Positions 8,116 through 16,364 of a DNA stretch of 64,000 bases are shown piece by piece (the first letter of the stretch is position 1; each line of letters starts with the position of its first letter). The notes below the pieces were generated by a model. It had not been told where the DNA came from. It was given only the letters and a program-made list of their open reading frames with translations, and made no database searches. The position numbers and the translations under genes were made by a program. The stretch is from positions 1 to 64,000 of the forward strand of contig JAEWSG010000226.1 of NCBI GenBank assembly GCA_023398495.1, read 5' to 3'. The stretch is from Bacillota bacterium (GTDB lineage: Bacteria; Bacillota; Clostridia; Acetivibrionales; Acetivibrionaceae).

Positions 8116-9621
8116 TCATGATTCAAAAGAACTAAACTTCTTTCCATCCTTCTTACACAACATACGGGCAATATTACGACCTGCCGCACCTGCCGGTGGT
8201 AGACCTCCGCCTATATCTACCCATTGCCCTATCATGTAGAAGTTATCTAATCCCGGCAGTGTCTTTTTAAGATTTTTACCCATAGTTTCCTTTGTTGGAA
8301 TCCAACCTTCCCAGCTACCCTTCCAGTTATTAGTGTAATCTACATATGTAGTAGGAGTTGCAACATCAACAACTTCTATCTTTTCTTTTATGTCCCCAAA
8401 TTTTTTCTCCAATGCATCAATTATTTCATCTGCTATTCTTTTCTTTTCGCTATCATATTTTTCGGGATTTTTACTCTTCAAGTTTTCCCAATATTCATAC
8501 TCAGTCGGAATCAAAGCAACGGCTGCAGTCTTGCCAGCAGGCGCCATTGTAGGATCAAAGTTGTAAAATCTGAATGTAAGATCTTTTATTGGCGTCTTAT
8601 TACCTGTATCTATAGTTTTCTCCAGAGAAAATGTAAATGAATGTGGCTGATCAGTAAAATCACGGGCTATGCCTAGCGAAACCTGCAATGTCCTCTGAAA
8701 TAGAGGATGGTTTTCATAATGGTTTTTTATTTCTTCGTCTATGTATTTACCTTCAAGTGCCTTAAAAATGGTAAAATGGCCATCTGCCGCCGAAATAACC
8801 ACATCTGATCTGAATTCAGAACCATTTACCAGACGTATACCGACTGCCTTATCATTCTCAACAAGTATCTTTTCTACTCTTGAGTTGTAATTAATTTTAC
8901 CTCCGAGCTCCAGGTATCTTTTCTCAATCGCTTTTGCAAACTCCAAAGATCCGCCTATTGGATAACCTGCTGATCTAATATTCATTACCGTTAACATCAT
9001 GATAATACCTGCAGCAGGAAAATTTTCATCTATTCCAAATGCTTTTTCAAAGGCTTCCCTGATATAACTATTGGCAAATCCATCAATGTATTCCTTAAGT
9101 GAAAGTTTACCCCATTCCTTCATAGCCTTCATGAATGGAAACATGGTAACTCCTGCTTTTGCATAATCCACAATATTAAACAACTCCATTGGCTTATCCA
9201 TGAATAAATCCACTTTAGAAAGCTTTCTAATAGTATTTCCCAGTGCAGTTATTCGCTTTTTATCTTCAGGTGCTATTTTAAGCAGTTCTGCCTCCAGCTT
9301 TGCAACATCGGTGTAAAAAGTGACTATTTTGCCGTTTTTAAGCTCCACTCTCCTGTATTCATCAAATTCTATCCATTCTCTTCCCTGAATTGCATGAAGT
9401 TCCCTCCATACCTTGTTAAAACTACTTGCAGGACTTGAGCCTACAAGCCAATGAATACAGCCATCAAAAGTATACCCTTTTCGTTGCCAAGCAGTACAAA
9501 CCCCTCCAGGTAATTTCCACATCTCAAAAATCTCAGTATCATAACCATTCATTTGCAAATAACACCCTGCCGACATTCCAGATATACCAGCACCGATTAT
9601 TATAACTTTTTTATGGGCCAT
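8116..9621 (-). CDS. CrtI-type NAD(P)/FAD-dependent oxidoreductase (phytoene desaturase-like)
   Basis: A 501-residue flavoprotein. Near the N terminus lies the dinucleotide-binding GAGISGMSAG followed by an acidic residue (IFEM). The LPGG segment (KLPGGVCTAW) and the C-terminal FAD contact GGGLPPAGAAGRN are typical of the phytoene desaturase / carotenoid isomerase / CrtI-CrtN family. Whether it acts on carotenoids is unknown: no crtB or other carotenoid gene is in the window. ATG 9621 is chosen because GGAGG overlaps the upstream TTG start at 9639. Single-gene unit with its own terminator. Confidence 0.8.
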   Translation of the reverse strand: MAHKKVIIIGAGISGMSAGCYLQMNGYDTEIFEMWKLPGGVCTAWQRKGYTFDGCIHWLVGSSPASSFNKVWRELHAIQGREWIEFDEYRRVELKNGKIVTFYTDVAKLEAELLKIAPEDKKRITALGNTIRKLSKVDLFMDKPMELFNIVDYAKAGVTMFPFMKAMKEWGKLSLKEYIDGFANSYIREAFEKAFGIDENFPAAGIIMMLTVMNIRSAGYPIGGSLEFAKAIEKRYLELGGKINYNSRVEKILVENDKAVGIRLVNGSEFRSDVVISAADGHFTIFKALEGKYIDEEIKNHYENHPLFQRTLQVSLGIARDFTDQPHSFTFSLEKTIDTGNKTPIKDLTFRFYNFDPTMAPAGKTAAVALIPTEYEYWENLKSKNPEKYDSEKKRIADEIIDALEKKFGDIKEKIEVVDVATPTTYVDYTNNWKGSWEGWIPTKETMGKNLKKTLPGLDNFYMIGQWVDIGGGLPPAGAAGRNIARMLCKKDGKKFSSFES

Positions 9622-9769
9622 TTTATTATCCTCCTGCAAATATTTAGTAAATAGTATTCAGTAGTTAAGTTAGTATACTTATATAATTTACTTTTGTCTG
9701 ATTTATCCAGATAAATTTAGAATATTTTTCTAGCAGTAATAATAAAACCGACCAGAAGCATCAATATTT

Positions 9770-9796
9770 TTTTACTGTAAAAAGTTATGATATAAT
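9770..9796 (+). promoter_or_regulatory. Candidate promoter of the DUF3795 gene
   Basis: TATAAT at 9791-9796 is a perfect -10 box. The best -35 candidate, TTTTAC at 9770-9775, has a short 15-bp spacer. The region lies between divergent genes. Confidence 0.35.
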
Positions 9797-9848
9797 GTTT
9801 ATTGTTATTATGGTCTGGAAAGTAAATAAACATTAGGGAGTATAGTAA

Positions 9849-10409
9849 ATGTCAGAGTACAGGCGAAAGTATCCTTTGTTTGCATTGTGTGGTCTTAGTT
9901 GTGGTCTTTGCCCACGGTATCAAACGGATGGCACATCAAAATGTCCCGGTTGCGGTGGGGTGAATTTTCATTTAAAACATCCTACTTGTGCAGTTATTAA
10001 TTGTAACAAAAAGCATGATAGTGTTGAATATTGTTTTGAATGTTCTTCCTATCCTTGCAAAAAGTATAGCGAACCAAGCAAAGTAGATTCATTTATAACA
10101 TATAAAAATGTTATATCTGATTTTGAAGAAATAAAAAAGACAGGTATTGAAAGTTTTCAAGAATCAATAAACAGGAAAGTTGAAATTCTCGAATTTCTTT
10201 TAAAAAATTATAATGATGGAAAAAGAAAAAACTTTTATTGCCTTGCAGTAAATCTTTTGAGGCTTCAAGATTTAGAAAACATTAAACAAAAAATAGATAG
10301 TGAAATAATCCCTTTGAGCTTAGATAGCAAAAAAAGAATAGAATTAGTTGTTGAAATGTTTAAGTCAGTTGCAAAGACAAATAATATTGAACTGAAATTG
10401 AGAAAATAA
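9849..10409 (+). CDS. DUF3795 family Cys-rich protein
   Basis: A 186-residue cytosolic protein. The first 80 residues hold the paired cysteine motifs of DUF3795: CGLSCGLCPRY, KCPGCGG, then further Cys (TCAVINC, YCFECSSYPC), which look like a metal or zinc-ribbon cluster. The rest is helical and Lys/Glu-rich. The biochemical role of the family is unknown. GGGAG lies about 9 bases before ATG 9849. The glycosyltransferase gene starts 35 nt after its stop codon, so the two probably form an operon. Confidence 0.8.
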   Translation: MSEYRRKYPLFALCGLSCGLCPRYQTDGTSKCPGCGGVNFHLKHPTCAVINCNKKHDSVEYCFECSSYPCKKYSEPSKVDSFITYKNVISDFEEIKKTGIESFQESINRKVEILEFLLKNYNDGKRKNFYCLAVNLLRLQDLENIKQKIDSEIIPLSLDSKKRIELVVEMFKSVAKTNNIELKLRK

Positions 10410-10444
10410 CAGATTTCGATTTGTTGGGACTAAAAGGAGAGCAT

Positions 10445-11671
10445 ATGAGAATACTTTTTACTCCATCGGGAACAGATGGTGATGTAAGACCAACATCGGT
10501 TTTAGCAGAATACTTCAGGCAAAGGGGACATGATGTTCTATTCTGTGCACCTCCTAACAGCCTTGATTTCTTAAAGGAACTTGGATTTATATCATATCCA
10601 CTATCAATGGATTATAAGGAATTTTCAACAGGAATAATCAGGGAGGTTCTTAAAAATCCTTCGGCTAAAGGGAAATTGTTTGTCAGCTTCATAAGGGAAG
10701 ATACTGCCGGGCAGTTTGAAAGTATTGAGAAGCTTGTGGATAAAGCTGATATGATTATATCATCCGGTCTTAACTTTTCTGCTCCGTCAATAGCTGAATG
10801 TTACAATAAAAAATTCTATCATATTTTGCATATTCCTGAAGCACTTCCTACAAGGTATTTTCCTCCCATGATAGCTCCATGTGTTGAATACCCTCCTTTT
10901 ATTAATCAGCTGCTATGGAAACTAAATGGCAATTTTTTTAATTATGTTGTTTTGAAGCAGGTTAACCAATGGAGAGAAAAGCATTGTTTAAAACCTATTA
11001 AAGGTGTCTATGAAAGCATTACATCAAAGAATATTATATCAGCAGATGCTGATATTTCAAGAGTGGGACAGGATGTACAGACCCATTATCATCAGACAGG
11101 CTATTGGCATGTTCACAGTGCACAGGCCATGGAAACAGAATTGCTTGAATTTTTAGATTCGGGTCCAAAACCAATCTATCTTGGGTTTGGAAGTATGGCT
11201 GGAAACCACGAAGACACATTGATAGAGTGTCTTCCTGACCTTGCACAAAGCCTTAATATCCGTTTTATAATATGCAGCGGATGGGGGTATAAAAAGCTCG
11301 AAAGCCTGAAGTACAAGAATATTTATGTTACCGGTTTTGTACCGCACTCAAAGCTTTTCCCAAAAGTAGCTGCAGCCATTCACCATGGTGCTGCCGGTAC
11401 TACTCATGCAGCTGCACTTGCCGGAATTCCACAAGTTTTGATTCCCCATAGACTTGATCAGTTTGGATGGGCACTTAAAATAGAAAAGAAGGGCCTTGGG
11501 CCAAAGGCATTTAATGCAATATCCTTCAGCAGAGATAAAATATATAAGGTTTTGAACCAACTGTTGTCCAATCAGTCATATTTTAGTAATGCAGAAATAC
11601 TCGGTGAAAAGCTGCAGGGGATTGACCGCACAAGAGAGTTGGAAGAGCTTTATGATTGGATAATGGGCTAG
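10445..11671 (+). CDS. GT1-family glycosyltransferase (UGT/MGT type)
   Basis: A GT-B fold glycosyltransferase of 408 aa. The N terminus MRILFTPSGTDGDVRPTS is the typical acceptor-domain start of macrolide and sterol glycosyltransferases. The nucleotide-sugar site is HHGAAGTTHAAALAGIPQ followed by PHRLDQFGWA near residue 310-345. The acceptor is unknown: lipid, sterol-like or antibiotic acceptors are known in the family. ATG 10445 is used because AAAGGAG lies seven bases upstream. The longer TTG start at 10421 would place that site inside the coding region. Confidence 0.85.
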   Translation: MRILFTPSGTDGDVRPTSVLAEYFRQRGHDVLFCAPPNSLDFLKELGFISYPLSMDYKEFSTGIIREVLKNPSAKGKLFVSFIREDTAGQFESIEKLVDKADMIISSGLNFSAPSIAECYNKKFYHILHIPEALPTRYFPPMIAPCVEYPPFINQLLWKLNGNFFNYVVLKQVNQWREKHCLKPIKGVYESITSKNIISADADISRVGQDVQTHYHQTGYWHVHSAQAMETELLEFLDSGPKPIYLGFGSMAGNHEDTLIECLPDLAQSLNIRFIICSGWGYKKLESLKYKNIYVTGFVPHSKLFPKVAAAIHHGAAGTTHAAALAGIPQVLIPHRLDQFGWALKIEKKGLGPKAFNAISFSRDKIYKVLNQLLSNQSYFSNAEILGEKLQGIDRTRELEELYDWIMG

Positions 11672-11774
11672 AAATGTACATGCCGTATCTTGCGAGTTGT
11701 GGAAATTCTACTATTTGCATTAAATAATGGAACACAGGCAGTAAAAATAATTACAAAAACAAAATACAATTGAG

Positions 11775-11795
11775 AAGGATAAAAACTTGATCCTT
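11775..11795 (+). terminator. Weak stem-loop downstream of the glycosyltransferase
   Basis: AAGGAT (11775-11780) pairs with ATCCTT (11790-11795) around a 9-nt loop and is followed by TATTCC. A weak candidate end for the DUF3795-glycosyltransferase operon, just before the Rhs remnant. Confidence 0.25.
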
Positions 11796-11804
11796 TATTC
11801 CGGA

Positions 11805-12117
11805 TACTAGTACGATGAGGAAACAAAGCTTTACTACACAATGCAAGAATGTATGACGCTAAAATAGCAAGGTTCTTGTAGGAGGATACATACAAAGGTA
11901 CAGCTAATGACGCATTGAGTTTGAATCTGTATACTTATGTTAATAATAACCCTTTAATTTACTACGATCCAACAGGCCGTTTGGAAGCGAGAATATCATT
12001 GCATTTGCAAAAGCAACAGGTTATGAAGCTGTCACAGTGGAGAGAAGACTTTCAAACCTATATAATTCAACTTTCCCGAAGCTTGGAGTACCAATAAGGA
12101 GGTTTCCAATAAAATAG
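11805..12117 (+). pseudogene. Broken 3' end of an Rhs/YD-repeat toxin gene
   Basis: Translation in two frames gives the Rhs core ending: YDEETKLYY, then (shifted) NARMYDAKIARFL, an in-frame TAG where Gln is normal, EDTYKGTANDALSLNLY and NNNPLIYYDPTGR. This is the conserved Rhs-associated core that precedes a variable toxin tip. After the DPTGR motif the frame shifts again and a tip of about 40 residues (FAKATGYEAVTVERR and so on) runs to TAG 12115-12117. The upstream gene body is missing. Two frameshifts and one stop make it a pseudogene. The tip family is not recognised. Confidence 0.8.
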
Positions 12118-12119
12118 GT

Positions 12120-12422
12120 ATGTATAATATTTTAAAGCTAAATTTAAAATGTCCATTTTGTAATTACGAAGATGAAATGGAATCTGAATTTAAAGTTGGT
12201 TATATGAATCTTAATACTTACAATATAGGTGACAAAATAATATGGTCAGAAGGATTCGCTAAAAAACCTCATCAAAAGCGACCTAAAAGTGGAAACTTTT
12301 GTGGAGAGGGTTATGTGGAATGCCTGAATTGTAATAAGGACTTTTGGCTAAAAATATTCATTGAAAACGATATTATTGCAAAGGTGGACATTGATTTTAC
12401 CAAAAATGGATATGTAAAATAG
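12120..12422 (+). CDS. Cys-rich protein, probable toxin-immunity protein
   Basis: A 100-residue protein with two CxxC pairs (CPFCNYEDE near the N terminus and CLNCNKDF near residue 73), suggesting a zinc-ribbon fold, and no membrane segment. It starts 3 nt after the stop of the Rhs toxin remnant, the usual position of the cognate immunity gene. The AAGGAGG at about 12097-12103 is rather far upstream. The immunity role is inferred from position; the family is not recognised. Confidence 0.6.
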   Translation: MYNILKLNLKCPFCNYEDEMESEFKVGYMNLNTYNIGDKIIWSEGFAKKPHQKRPKSGNFCGEGYVECLNCNKDFWLKIFIENDIIAKVDIDFTKNGYVK

Positions 12423-12474
12423 TGAAAGTAGAAGCAGCCTCAGCATTAATGCTGTAAATCCAATAACATTCAAT

Positions 12475-12495
12475 GAGCCGGAGAAATCCCGGCTC
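12475..12495. terminator. GC-rich stem-loop
   Basis: GAGCCGG (12475-12481) pairs with CCGGCTC (12489-12495), and outer CCAAT/ATTGG sequences may extend the structure. Only a weak T run follows. It probably ends the first toxin-immunity cassette. Confidence 0.45.
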
Positions 12496-12665
12496 TAATT
12501 GGATATAAATAAATTGTTGTATTATTGTACAATTTGAGGATAGAAACCAGCATAGAATATCAAAGTTCCATCAAATAATTTACCTATGTTCATACGGGAG
12601 TTGGTAGTCAGGGTTCGGGGAAACTAACTGGAAAACTTGATGGATTAAAACAAGCTGAAAGGAAA

Positions 12666-12992
12666 ATGGTTGATGACTTACTTAAGCAAGGTAGGGATGT
12701 AGAAATTATACCAAAAGACCCTGCAGCAAAGTTAAAAACACCTGATTTTAAAGTAAATGGTGTTTCAACAGAATTAAAGACCATTGCTAACCCTAATGTA
12801 AATACTGTAATTACAAAAATTCAGAATGGATTTCAACAGAATGCTCAGAGAGTTTTAGTTGATGTTAGAAACACAGGATTAACGGCACAACAAGTGCAGG
12901 AAGCGATCACCAGAACAATAGGGAGTTACAAAAATGGTGTACCAGGTTGTATTGAAATTTGGTATAACGGTGGAGTTATCACTTATCCTTAA
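12666..12992 (+). CDS. Orphan CdiA-CT-type nuclease toxin module
   Basis: A 108-residue product whose core TPDFKVNGVSTELKTI fits the D-x-ExK pattern of the CdiA C-terminal tRNA nuclease fold (PD-(D/E)xK-like), followed by VLVDVRNTG and a C-terminal EIWYNGGVI strand. The frame is open upstream to 12579 without an ATG and reads a linker-like HTGVGSQGSGKLTGKLDG. This is therefore probably a displaced toxin tip without its delivery protein. The ATG at 12666 has no strong ribosome binding site, so expression is doubtful. The next gene is in the immunity position. Confidence 0.6.
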   Translation: MVDDLLKQGRDVEIIPKDPAAKLKTPDFKVNGVSTELKTIANPNVNTVITKIQNGFQQNAQRVLVDVRNTGLTAQQVQEAITRTIGSYKNGVPGCIEIWYNGGVITYP

Positions 12993-13017
12993 ATTTAAGG
13001 AAGGGAGAGATTTTATA

Positions 13018-13257
13018 GTGGCTAGTTTTATTTGCAAATGCGGAGAAAGGTTATCTGATTTTGAATGCTCTAATGATATTGAATTTAGAGTTTATTCTGA
13101 TAGGGAATGGGATTCTATTCTTGAAAATGATGCAATCGAAACATGGAAAATACCATTTCCAAAGCATAGTGCATGGAAGTGCCCAAAATGCGAAAGACTC
13201 TATATTTTTAAAGAAGGCAATAATGAAGCTATTAAAATTTACAGATTAGAAGACTAA
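13018..13257 (+). CDS. Small Cys-rich protein, probable immunity protein
   Basis: A 79-residue protein starting with GTG 13018 behind AAGGAAGGGAGAG. The frame is open further upstream to 12934 but overlaps the toxin module and lacks a better site. Two Cys pairs (FICKCGER at the N terminus and KCPKCERL near residue 54) suggest a zinc ribbon. It lies 25 nt after the nuclease-like module, the expected place of a cognate immunity gene. Its family is not recognised. Confidence 0.6.
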   Translation: MASFICKCGERLSDFECSNDIEFRVYSDREWDSILENDAIETWKIPFPKHSAWKCPKCERLYIFKEGNNEAIKIYRLED

Positions 13258-13400
13258 ATTACAGAGACAGCATATCACGGTTTGGAGACGAGTGTCGGCT
13301 TCAAAAACTCCATCGGGGGTGCATACACCAGCAACATATGGTATTAGTTGCAATATAAAACATCTGCCCAAAAGCATTTTGAAAGAATAGTAATTAAAAA

Positions 13401-13433
13401 CGGAATTTCTTGGTAAGCAACCGAGAAATTCCG
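13401..13433 (+). terminator. Stem-loop terminator
   Basis: CGGAATTTCTTGG (13401-13413) pairs with CCGAGAAATTCCG (13421-13433) with one G-T pair, followed by TCTTTAA. It may end transcription of the second toxin-immunity cassette. Confidence 0.55.
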
Positions 13434-13575
13434 TCTTTAATGGATGACAAAAAAGCCCTTTATTAGACCATATTCTACAGTTATATCACTTATGGAGCAG
13501 GGATTTAAGCCTAAACTACTTGTAACTCCATAAATAAAATTGTTAAGTCAATTTGACGGAATCAAGAGTTCCGGC

Positions 13576-13601
13576 TTTCCTTTTATCCGAAATTACAGTT
13601 T
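13576..13601 (+). repeat. 26-bp direct repeat, copy 1
   Basis: Matches 14908-14933 at 24 of 26 positions (core CCTTTTA, then AATTACAGTTT). The two copies flank the minus-strand block 13693-14783 in the same orientation. Translated, both give a similar peptide (FPF-RNYSF), so they may be coding remnants of related genes. Confidence 0.5.
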
Positions 13602-13692
13602 CATTGAATTTGTTTAATGAGAGTTTTAATGTTTTAAAGTATTTGATGAATTAAACAACTTGATTTATAATTTGGAACATAAACTGTCAGTA

Positions 13693-14076
13693 TTACTTTT
13701 TCTCAAAAACTAAGGGAATTTCAACATCAATAACTGCGCGGAGTTTTTCAAGTATATCTAGTCCAATGAGACCCATTAATTCACCTTTTGAATCGATTTC
13801 TCCAAAATCTAACTCGATAGCATTAAACTCAACACCTGCAATTCTAAAACTATCAATAATTTTTGTAAAAAAAGCCATTTCACCGCCAATTCCAAAGGTT
13901 GTTGAAATTTCGCTAATATACTCCGGTAAAATGCCTATATCCTCAACTGCCAATGAATTTATTATGGATTGAGCGGCTCCAGTATCAATAACAACATTTT
14001 TTAAAACTTTTTCCTTTCCTCTAAAACATATGGCTATATCAGTACAAATAAGCCTGTCAAACTTATAAATATTCAT
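13693..14076 (-). CDS. Retropepsin-like aspartic protease domain protein
   Basis: A 127-residue single-domain protein with the catalytic signature VIDTGAAQS near residue 30 and the downstream hydrophobic-glycine element LMGLIGLDILEKL. This matches retropepsin-like folds that act as homodimers. There is no signal peptide or membrane anchor, so it is probably cytosolic. Its start abuts the stop codon of the upstream gene, so the two are co-translated. The natural substrate is unknown. Confidence 0.75.
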   Translation of the reverse strand: MNIYKFDRLICTDIAICFRGKEKVLKNVVIDTGAAQSIINSLAVEDIGILPEYISEISTTFGIGGEMAFFTKIIDSFRIAGVEFNAIELDFGEIDSKGELMGLIGLDILEKLRAVIDVEIPLVFEKK

Positions 14077-14322
14077 TTAGCGAGCCTTCCTAAATCCAAA
14101 AATATTTTTGATTTTGTAATATATATCTTCATTATAAGTGTGATAAACAGCTTCGTTTCCTTTACATTTACCAAGTTCACGACCTGCTTCCAAATCACTC
14201 GGAATTGTTTTTATAACTTCCATATCGTCGATTATCTTTTTATCTTCTTCAATGTGTGAAGCTAAGATATTGAGTTTAAGCCATTGGTGAGGATATAAAC
14301 TCCTTATTTCCTGCCACTTCAT
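14077..14322 (-). CDS. Small hypothetical partner of the retropepsin gene
   Basis: An 81-residue protein beginning MKWQEIRSLYPHQW, with no recognised domain. It is charged and soluble, with a GRELGKCKGNEAVYHTYNED segment in the second half. It is encoded directly upstream of the retropepsin-like gene with no gap, so a functional pair (regulator, substrate or subunit) is likely. This pairing is the main clue to its role. Confidence 0.7.
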   Translation of the reverse strand: MKWQEIRSLYPHQWLKLNILASHIEEDKKIIDDMEVIKTIPSDLEAGRELGKCKGNEAVYHTYNEDIYYKIKNIFGFRKAR

Positions 14323-14462
14323 ATAATCACCGCCTATCAGTTACTTTATAATTTTATTTTACCACATCAATGCAATTTTCAAAACAGCAACATTTTCATA
14401 AACAACATAATATCTACTTAAAGACATTACCTGAAAATAAATTTTAGTGTAATTTTTTATTG

Positions 14463-14783
14463 TCAAGATATGAAACTGTTTGCAATAAATAATGTTATCA
14501 CACCATTTAGAACGAGTCCCAAAATTGAAAAAGTTTTTTTGGTTCTCGGCTGAAAAATGCCGACTAATCCAAGAATAGTACCTATAAAGTTGAGTGCTAT
14601 TACTGCCCAAGTAATTGCTATACTAATAGATGAACTTATTTGAATCGATTCAATACTTGTATCAAACAGCAATCTATTTATATCGTAAGCTGAAATAGCT
14701 ATAGCTAATAATATGTATACGCAGAATATTATAAATGATGCTATACCACACTTAGAATGAGATTTTAAGGTTTGAAATACCAT
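14463..14783 (-). CDS. Small membrane protein, unknown
   Basis: A 106-residue protein with about three hydrophobic segments (CGIASFIIFCVYILLAIAI, ITWAVIALNFIGTILGLVGI, FSILGLVLNGVITLFIA). The arrangement resembles small DUF4190/DUF4064-like membrane proteins, but no family is assigned. ATG 14783 is chosen because GGAGGAATTAAA lies just upstream. The frame extends to 14822 without a better site. Confidence 0.65.
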   Translation of the reverse strand: MVFQTLKSHSKCGIASFIIFCVYILLAIAISAYDINRLLFDTSIESIQISSSISIAITWAVIALNFIGTILGLVGIFQPRTKKTFSILGLVLNGVITLFIANSFIS

Positions 14784-14907
14784 TTTAATTCCTCCGTAGA
14801 GCTTGTATTTTATGTTACTCATTATATCATTTGGATTTTATCTTTCCAAGTAAGAGTATTAAAATTGAGATTGATTTAATTCACTGGATTTAGATATATC
14901 TCAAAGT

Positions 14908-14933
14908 TTTCCTTTTACCCGGAATTACAGTTT
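14908..14933 (+). repeat. 26-bp direct repeat, copy 2
   Basis: Second copy of the repeat at 13576-13601 (two mismatches). It lies between the small membrane protein gene and the Imm51 gene, and thus on the other side of the retropepsin cassette. Confidence 0.5.
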
Positions 14934-15057
14934 TGAATAATACTTGTTTTATCTTTTATCTCAGGAAAATCGCCAGAAGAAACTGCTTTTATGAAGTTTA
15001 TGAGAATGATATAATTAATGCTAGTTGGTTGAAATTAAGTGAAAAGGGGTTGTAAAC

Positions 15058-15399
15058 ATGGATATTAAAGAGCAGATAAAACCGTTTGTGATTGTAGAGA
15101 ACGAAAATTCTACTTCTCTTATTTTGGATGTAGGCAAATATAAATCGGAAATATTCTTAGAACGCGAGGACGAAGGCTTTGAAGGTAACGGCTATGATTG
15201 GAGTTCTCTGGCTCAAGTATTTTTAGATGAAAAAATGCCCGAGCTTCAAGACCTCATTAATTTTGACCCTGAAGCTGGAATGTTCTGTGCTTATTCTGAA
15301 AGTGCTGAGGCAATAGAAAATTTCGCTACTCAATTCAAGGCAATGTGTGAAGATGAAGATTTAATGAGAGACTTATTTTCCCGTGCTGAACTGGATTAA
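15058..15399 (+). CDS. Imm51-family immunity protein
   Basis: A 113-residue acidic protein that matches the Imm51 pattern as I know it: IFLEREDEGFEGNGYDWSSL, VFLDEKMPEL, then FDPEAGMFCAYS and a C-terminal LFSRAELD. Imm51 proteins neutralise toxins of polymorphic (Rhs, CdiA and related) systems in the cytosol. It has a good start (AAAAGGGG before ATG 15058). No intact cognate toxin lies upstream. A YD-repeat fragment starts at 15402, directly after its stop codon, so this is an orphan immunity gene in a scrambled toxin region. Confidence 0.85.
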   Translation: MDIKEQIKPFVIVENENSTSLILDVGKYKSEIFLEREDEGFEGNGYDWSSLAQVFLDEKMPELQDLINFDPEAGMFCAYSESAEAIENFATQFKAMCEDEDLMRDLFSRAELD

Positions 15400-15401
15400 A
15401 T

Positions 15402-15809
15402 AAAGTATATGCAAAACAAAGCTATGACTATGCAGGCAATGTTAGAACTACTACCGATGGAAAAGGAAATATAACAACATATATCTATGATGATGGTATG
15501 TTATATAACCTGACTAACCAAAAGGTAAAGTATGAGCAAAATGAAAAGATTGTAGAGGCTCAAATTGAGAAGTATGTTTATATTTACGATAATGCACACA
15601 ATTTTATAAAAAAGCTAGAGAGCCTGAGTAGTGGGAACAAATACGTAAATTATGGTTATACGGCTCTGAACCAGTTGAAAACAGTAGACGAATCAAATGG
15701 CACATATACAGAATACATCTATGATCTTGCAGCAAACAGAGATATTGAAACCAAAATAGAAAATGGGACAACAACAGATCAAATGAAAGTTATATATTTA
15801 ATGATTTAA
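15402..15809 (+). pseudogene. YD-repeat (Rhs) fragment
   Basis: The open frame reads a run of YD repeats: QSYDYAGNVRTTTDGKGN, TTYIYDDGML, KYVYIYDNAHNFIKKL, YGYTALNQLKTVDESNG and TEYIYDLAANRD. It has no start codon of its own and follows the Imm51 stop by 2 nt. It ends at TAA 15807-15809, where sequence from a different gene begins in another frame. It is an internal fragment of an Rhs-type wall or secreted protein, with neither secretion signal nor core end. Confidence 0.8.
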
Positions 15810-16354
15810 AAACTGGTTATTATACTGCGGAGGTAAGCTGTCCAGGATATATAACTATAGGAGGAAGAGAGGTTATAAAAAGTGTATCTATTACTCCGAA
15901 CTTACTCTCAGGCCAGGTAAGGATAGTTCTTGAGTGGGGAGCTTCTCCAAGAGACTTAGACTCCCACCTGACCGGCCCGACATTAAACGGTGGAAGATTT
16001 CATATTTACTACTCTAACAGGACTTATACTGTAAATAATACAACTATTGCACAATTAGATAGAGATGTTACTTACTCATATGGTCCTGAGACAATTACAA
16101 TGACTATCAATAATGTAACAGATGGTTTATACCGATATTCTGTACATGATTATACAAATAGATACAGTACAAGTAGTACAGCACTATCTTTTTCTGGTGC
16201 AAAAGTTAAAGTATATGTTGGAAATGAGGTTAAGGAATTTAATATTCCACAAAACAAGATAGGAACATTATGGGAAGTATTTGTTATTGAAAATGGTGTG
16301 TTTAAGCTGATAAATGAGCTTACAAATCACTCAACTCCAAGTACTGTGAGGTAA
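15785..16354 (+). pseudogene. C-terminal fragment of a secreted DUF2135/YfaP-like domain protein
   Basis: The frame is open from within the YD fragment to TAA 16354. It reads YIFNDLKTGYYTAEVSCPGY (a carboxypeptidase-regulatory-like strand pattern), then IVLEWGASPRDLDSHLTGP, GGRFHIYYSNRTY, YGPETITMTI, GLYRYSVHDYTNR and GTLWEVFVIENG. The W-G-x-x-P-x-DLD-S-H-L-x-G-P signature is that of DUF2135/YfaP-like extracellular beta domains. The N terminus is missing and replaced by the out-of-frame YD fragment. An ATG at 16100 could start an 84-residue piece, but it has no ribosome binding site. Confidence 0.7.
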
Positions 16355-16364
16355 TAAATATGTT

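Larger units (their letters stand above)
13258..13692. other. Gene debris between toxin cassettes
   Basis: No intact gene. It holds a terminator-like hairpin (13401-13433), then a plus-strand frame broken by stops that reads KPFIRPYSTVISLMEQGF (13457 onward) and, further on, GFPFIRNYSFIEFV before TAA. The two pieces share a PFIR-YS motif and look like C-terminal ends of related lost genes. The second overlaps the direct repeat at 13576-13601. Confidence 0.4.

Noticed and set aside
11668..11895. Minus-strand frame of 75 codons downstream of the GT1 gene
   Set aside because: It covers a non-coding gap and the antisense of the Rhs remnant, which has clear coding meaning on the plus strand.
16100..16354. 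Independent 84-residue gene
   Set aside because: The same frame is open and domain-like well upstream of the ATG, and there is no ribosome binding site, so it is the tail of a truncated gene.
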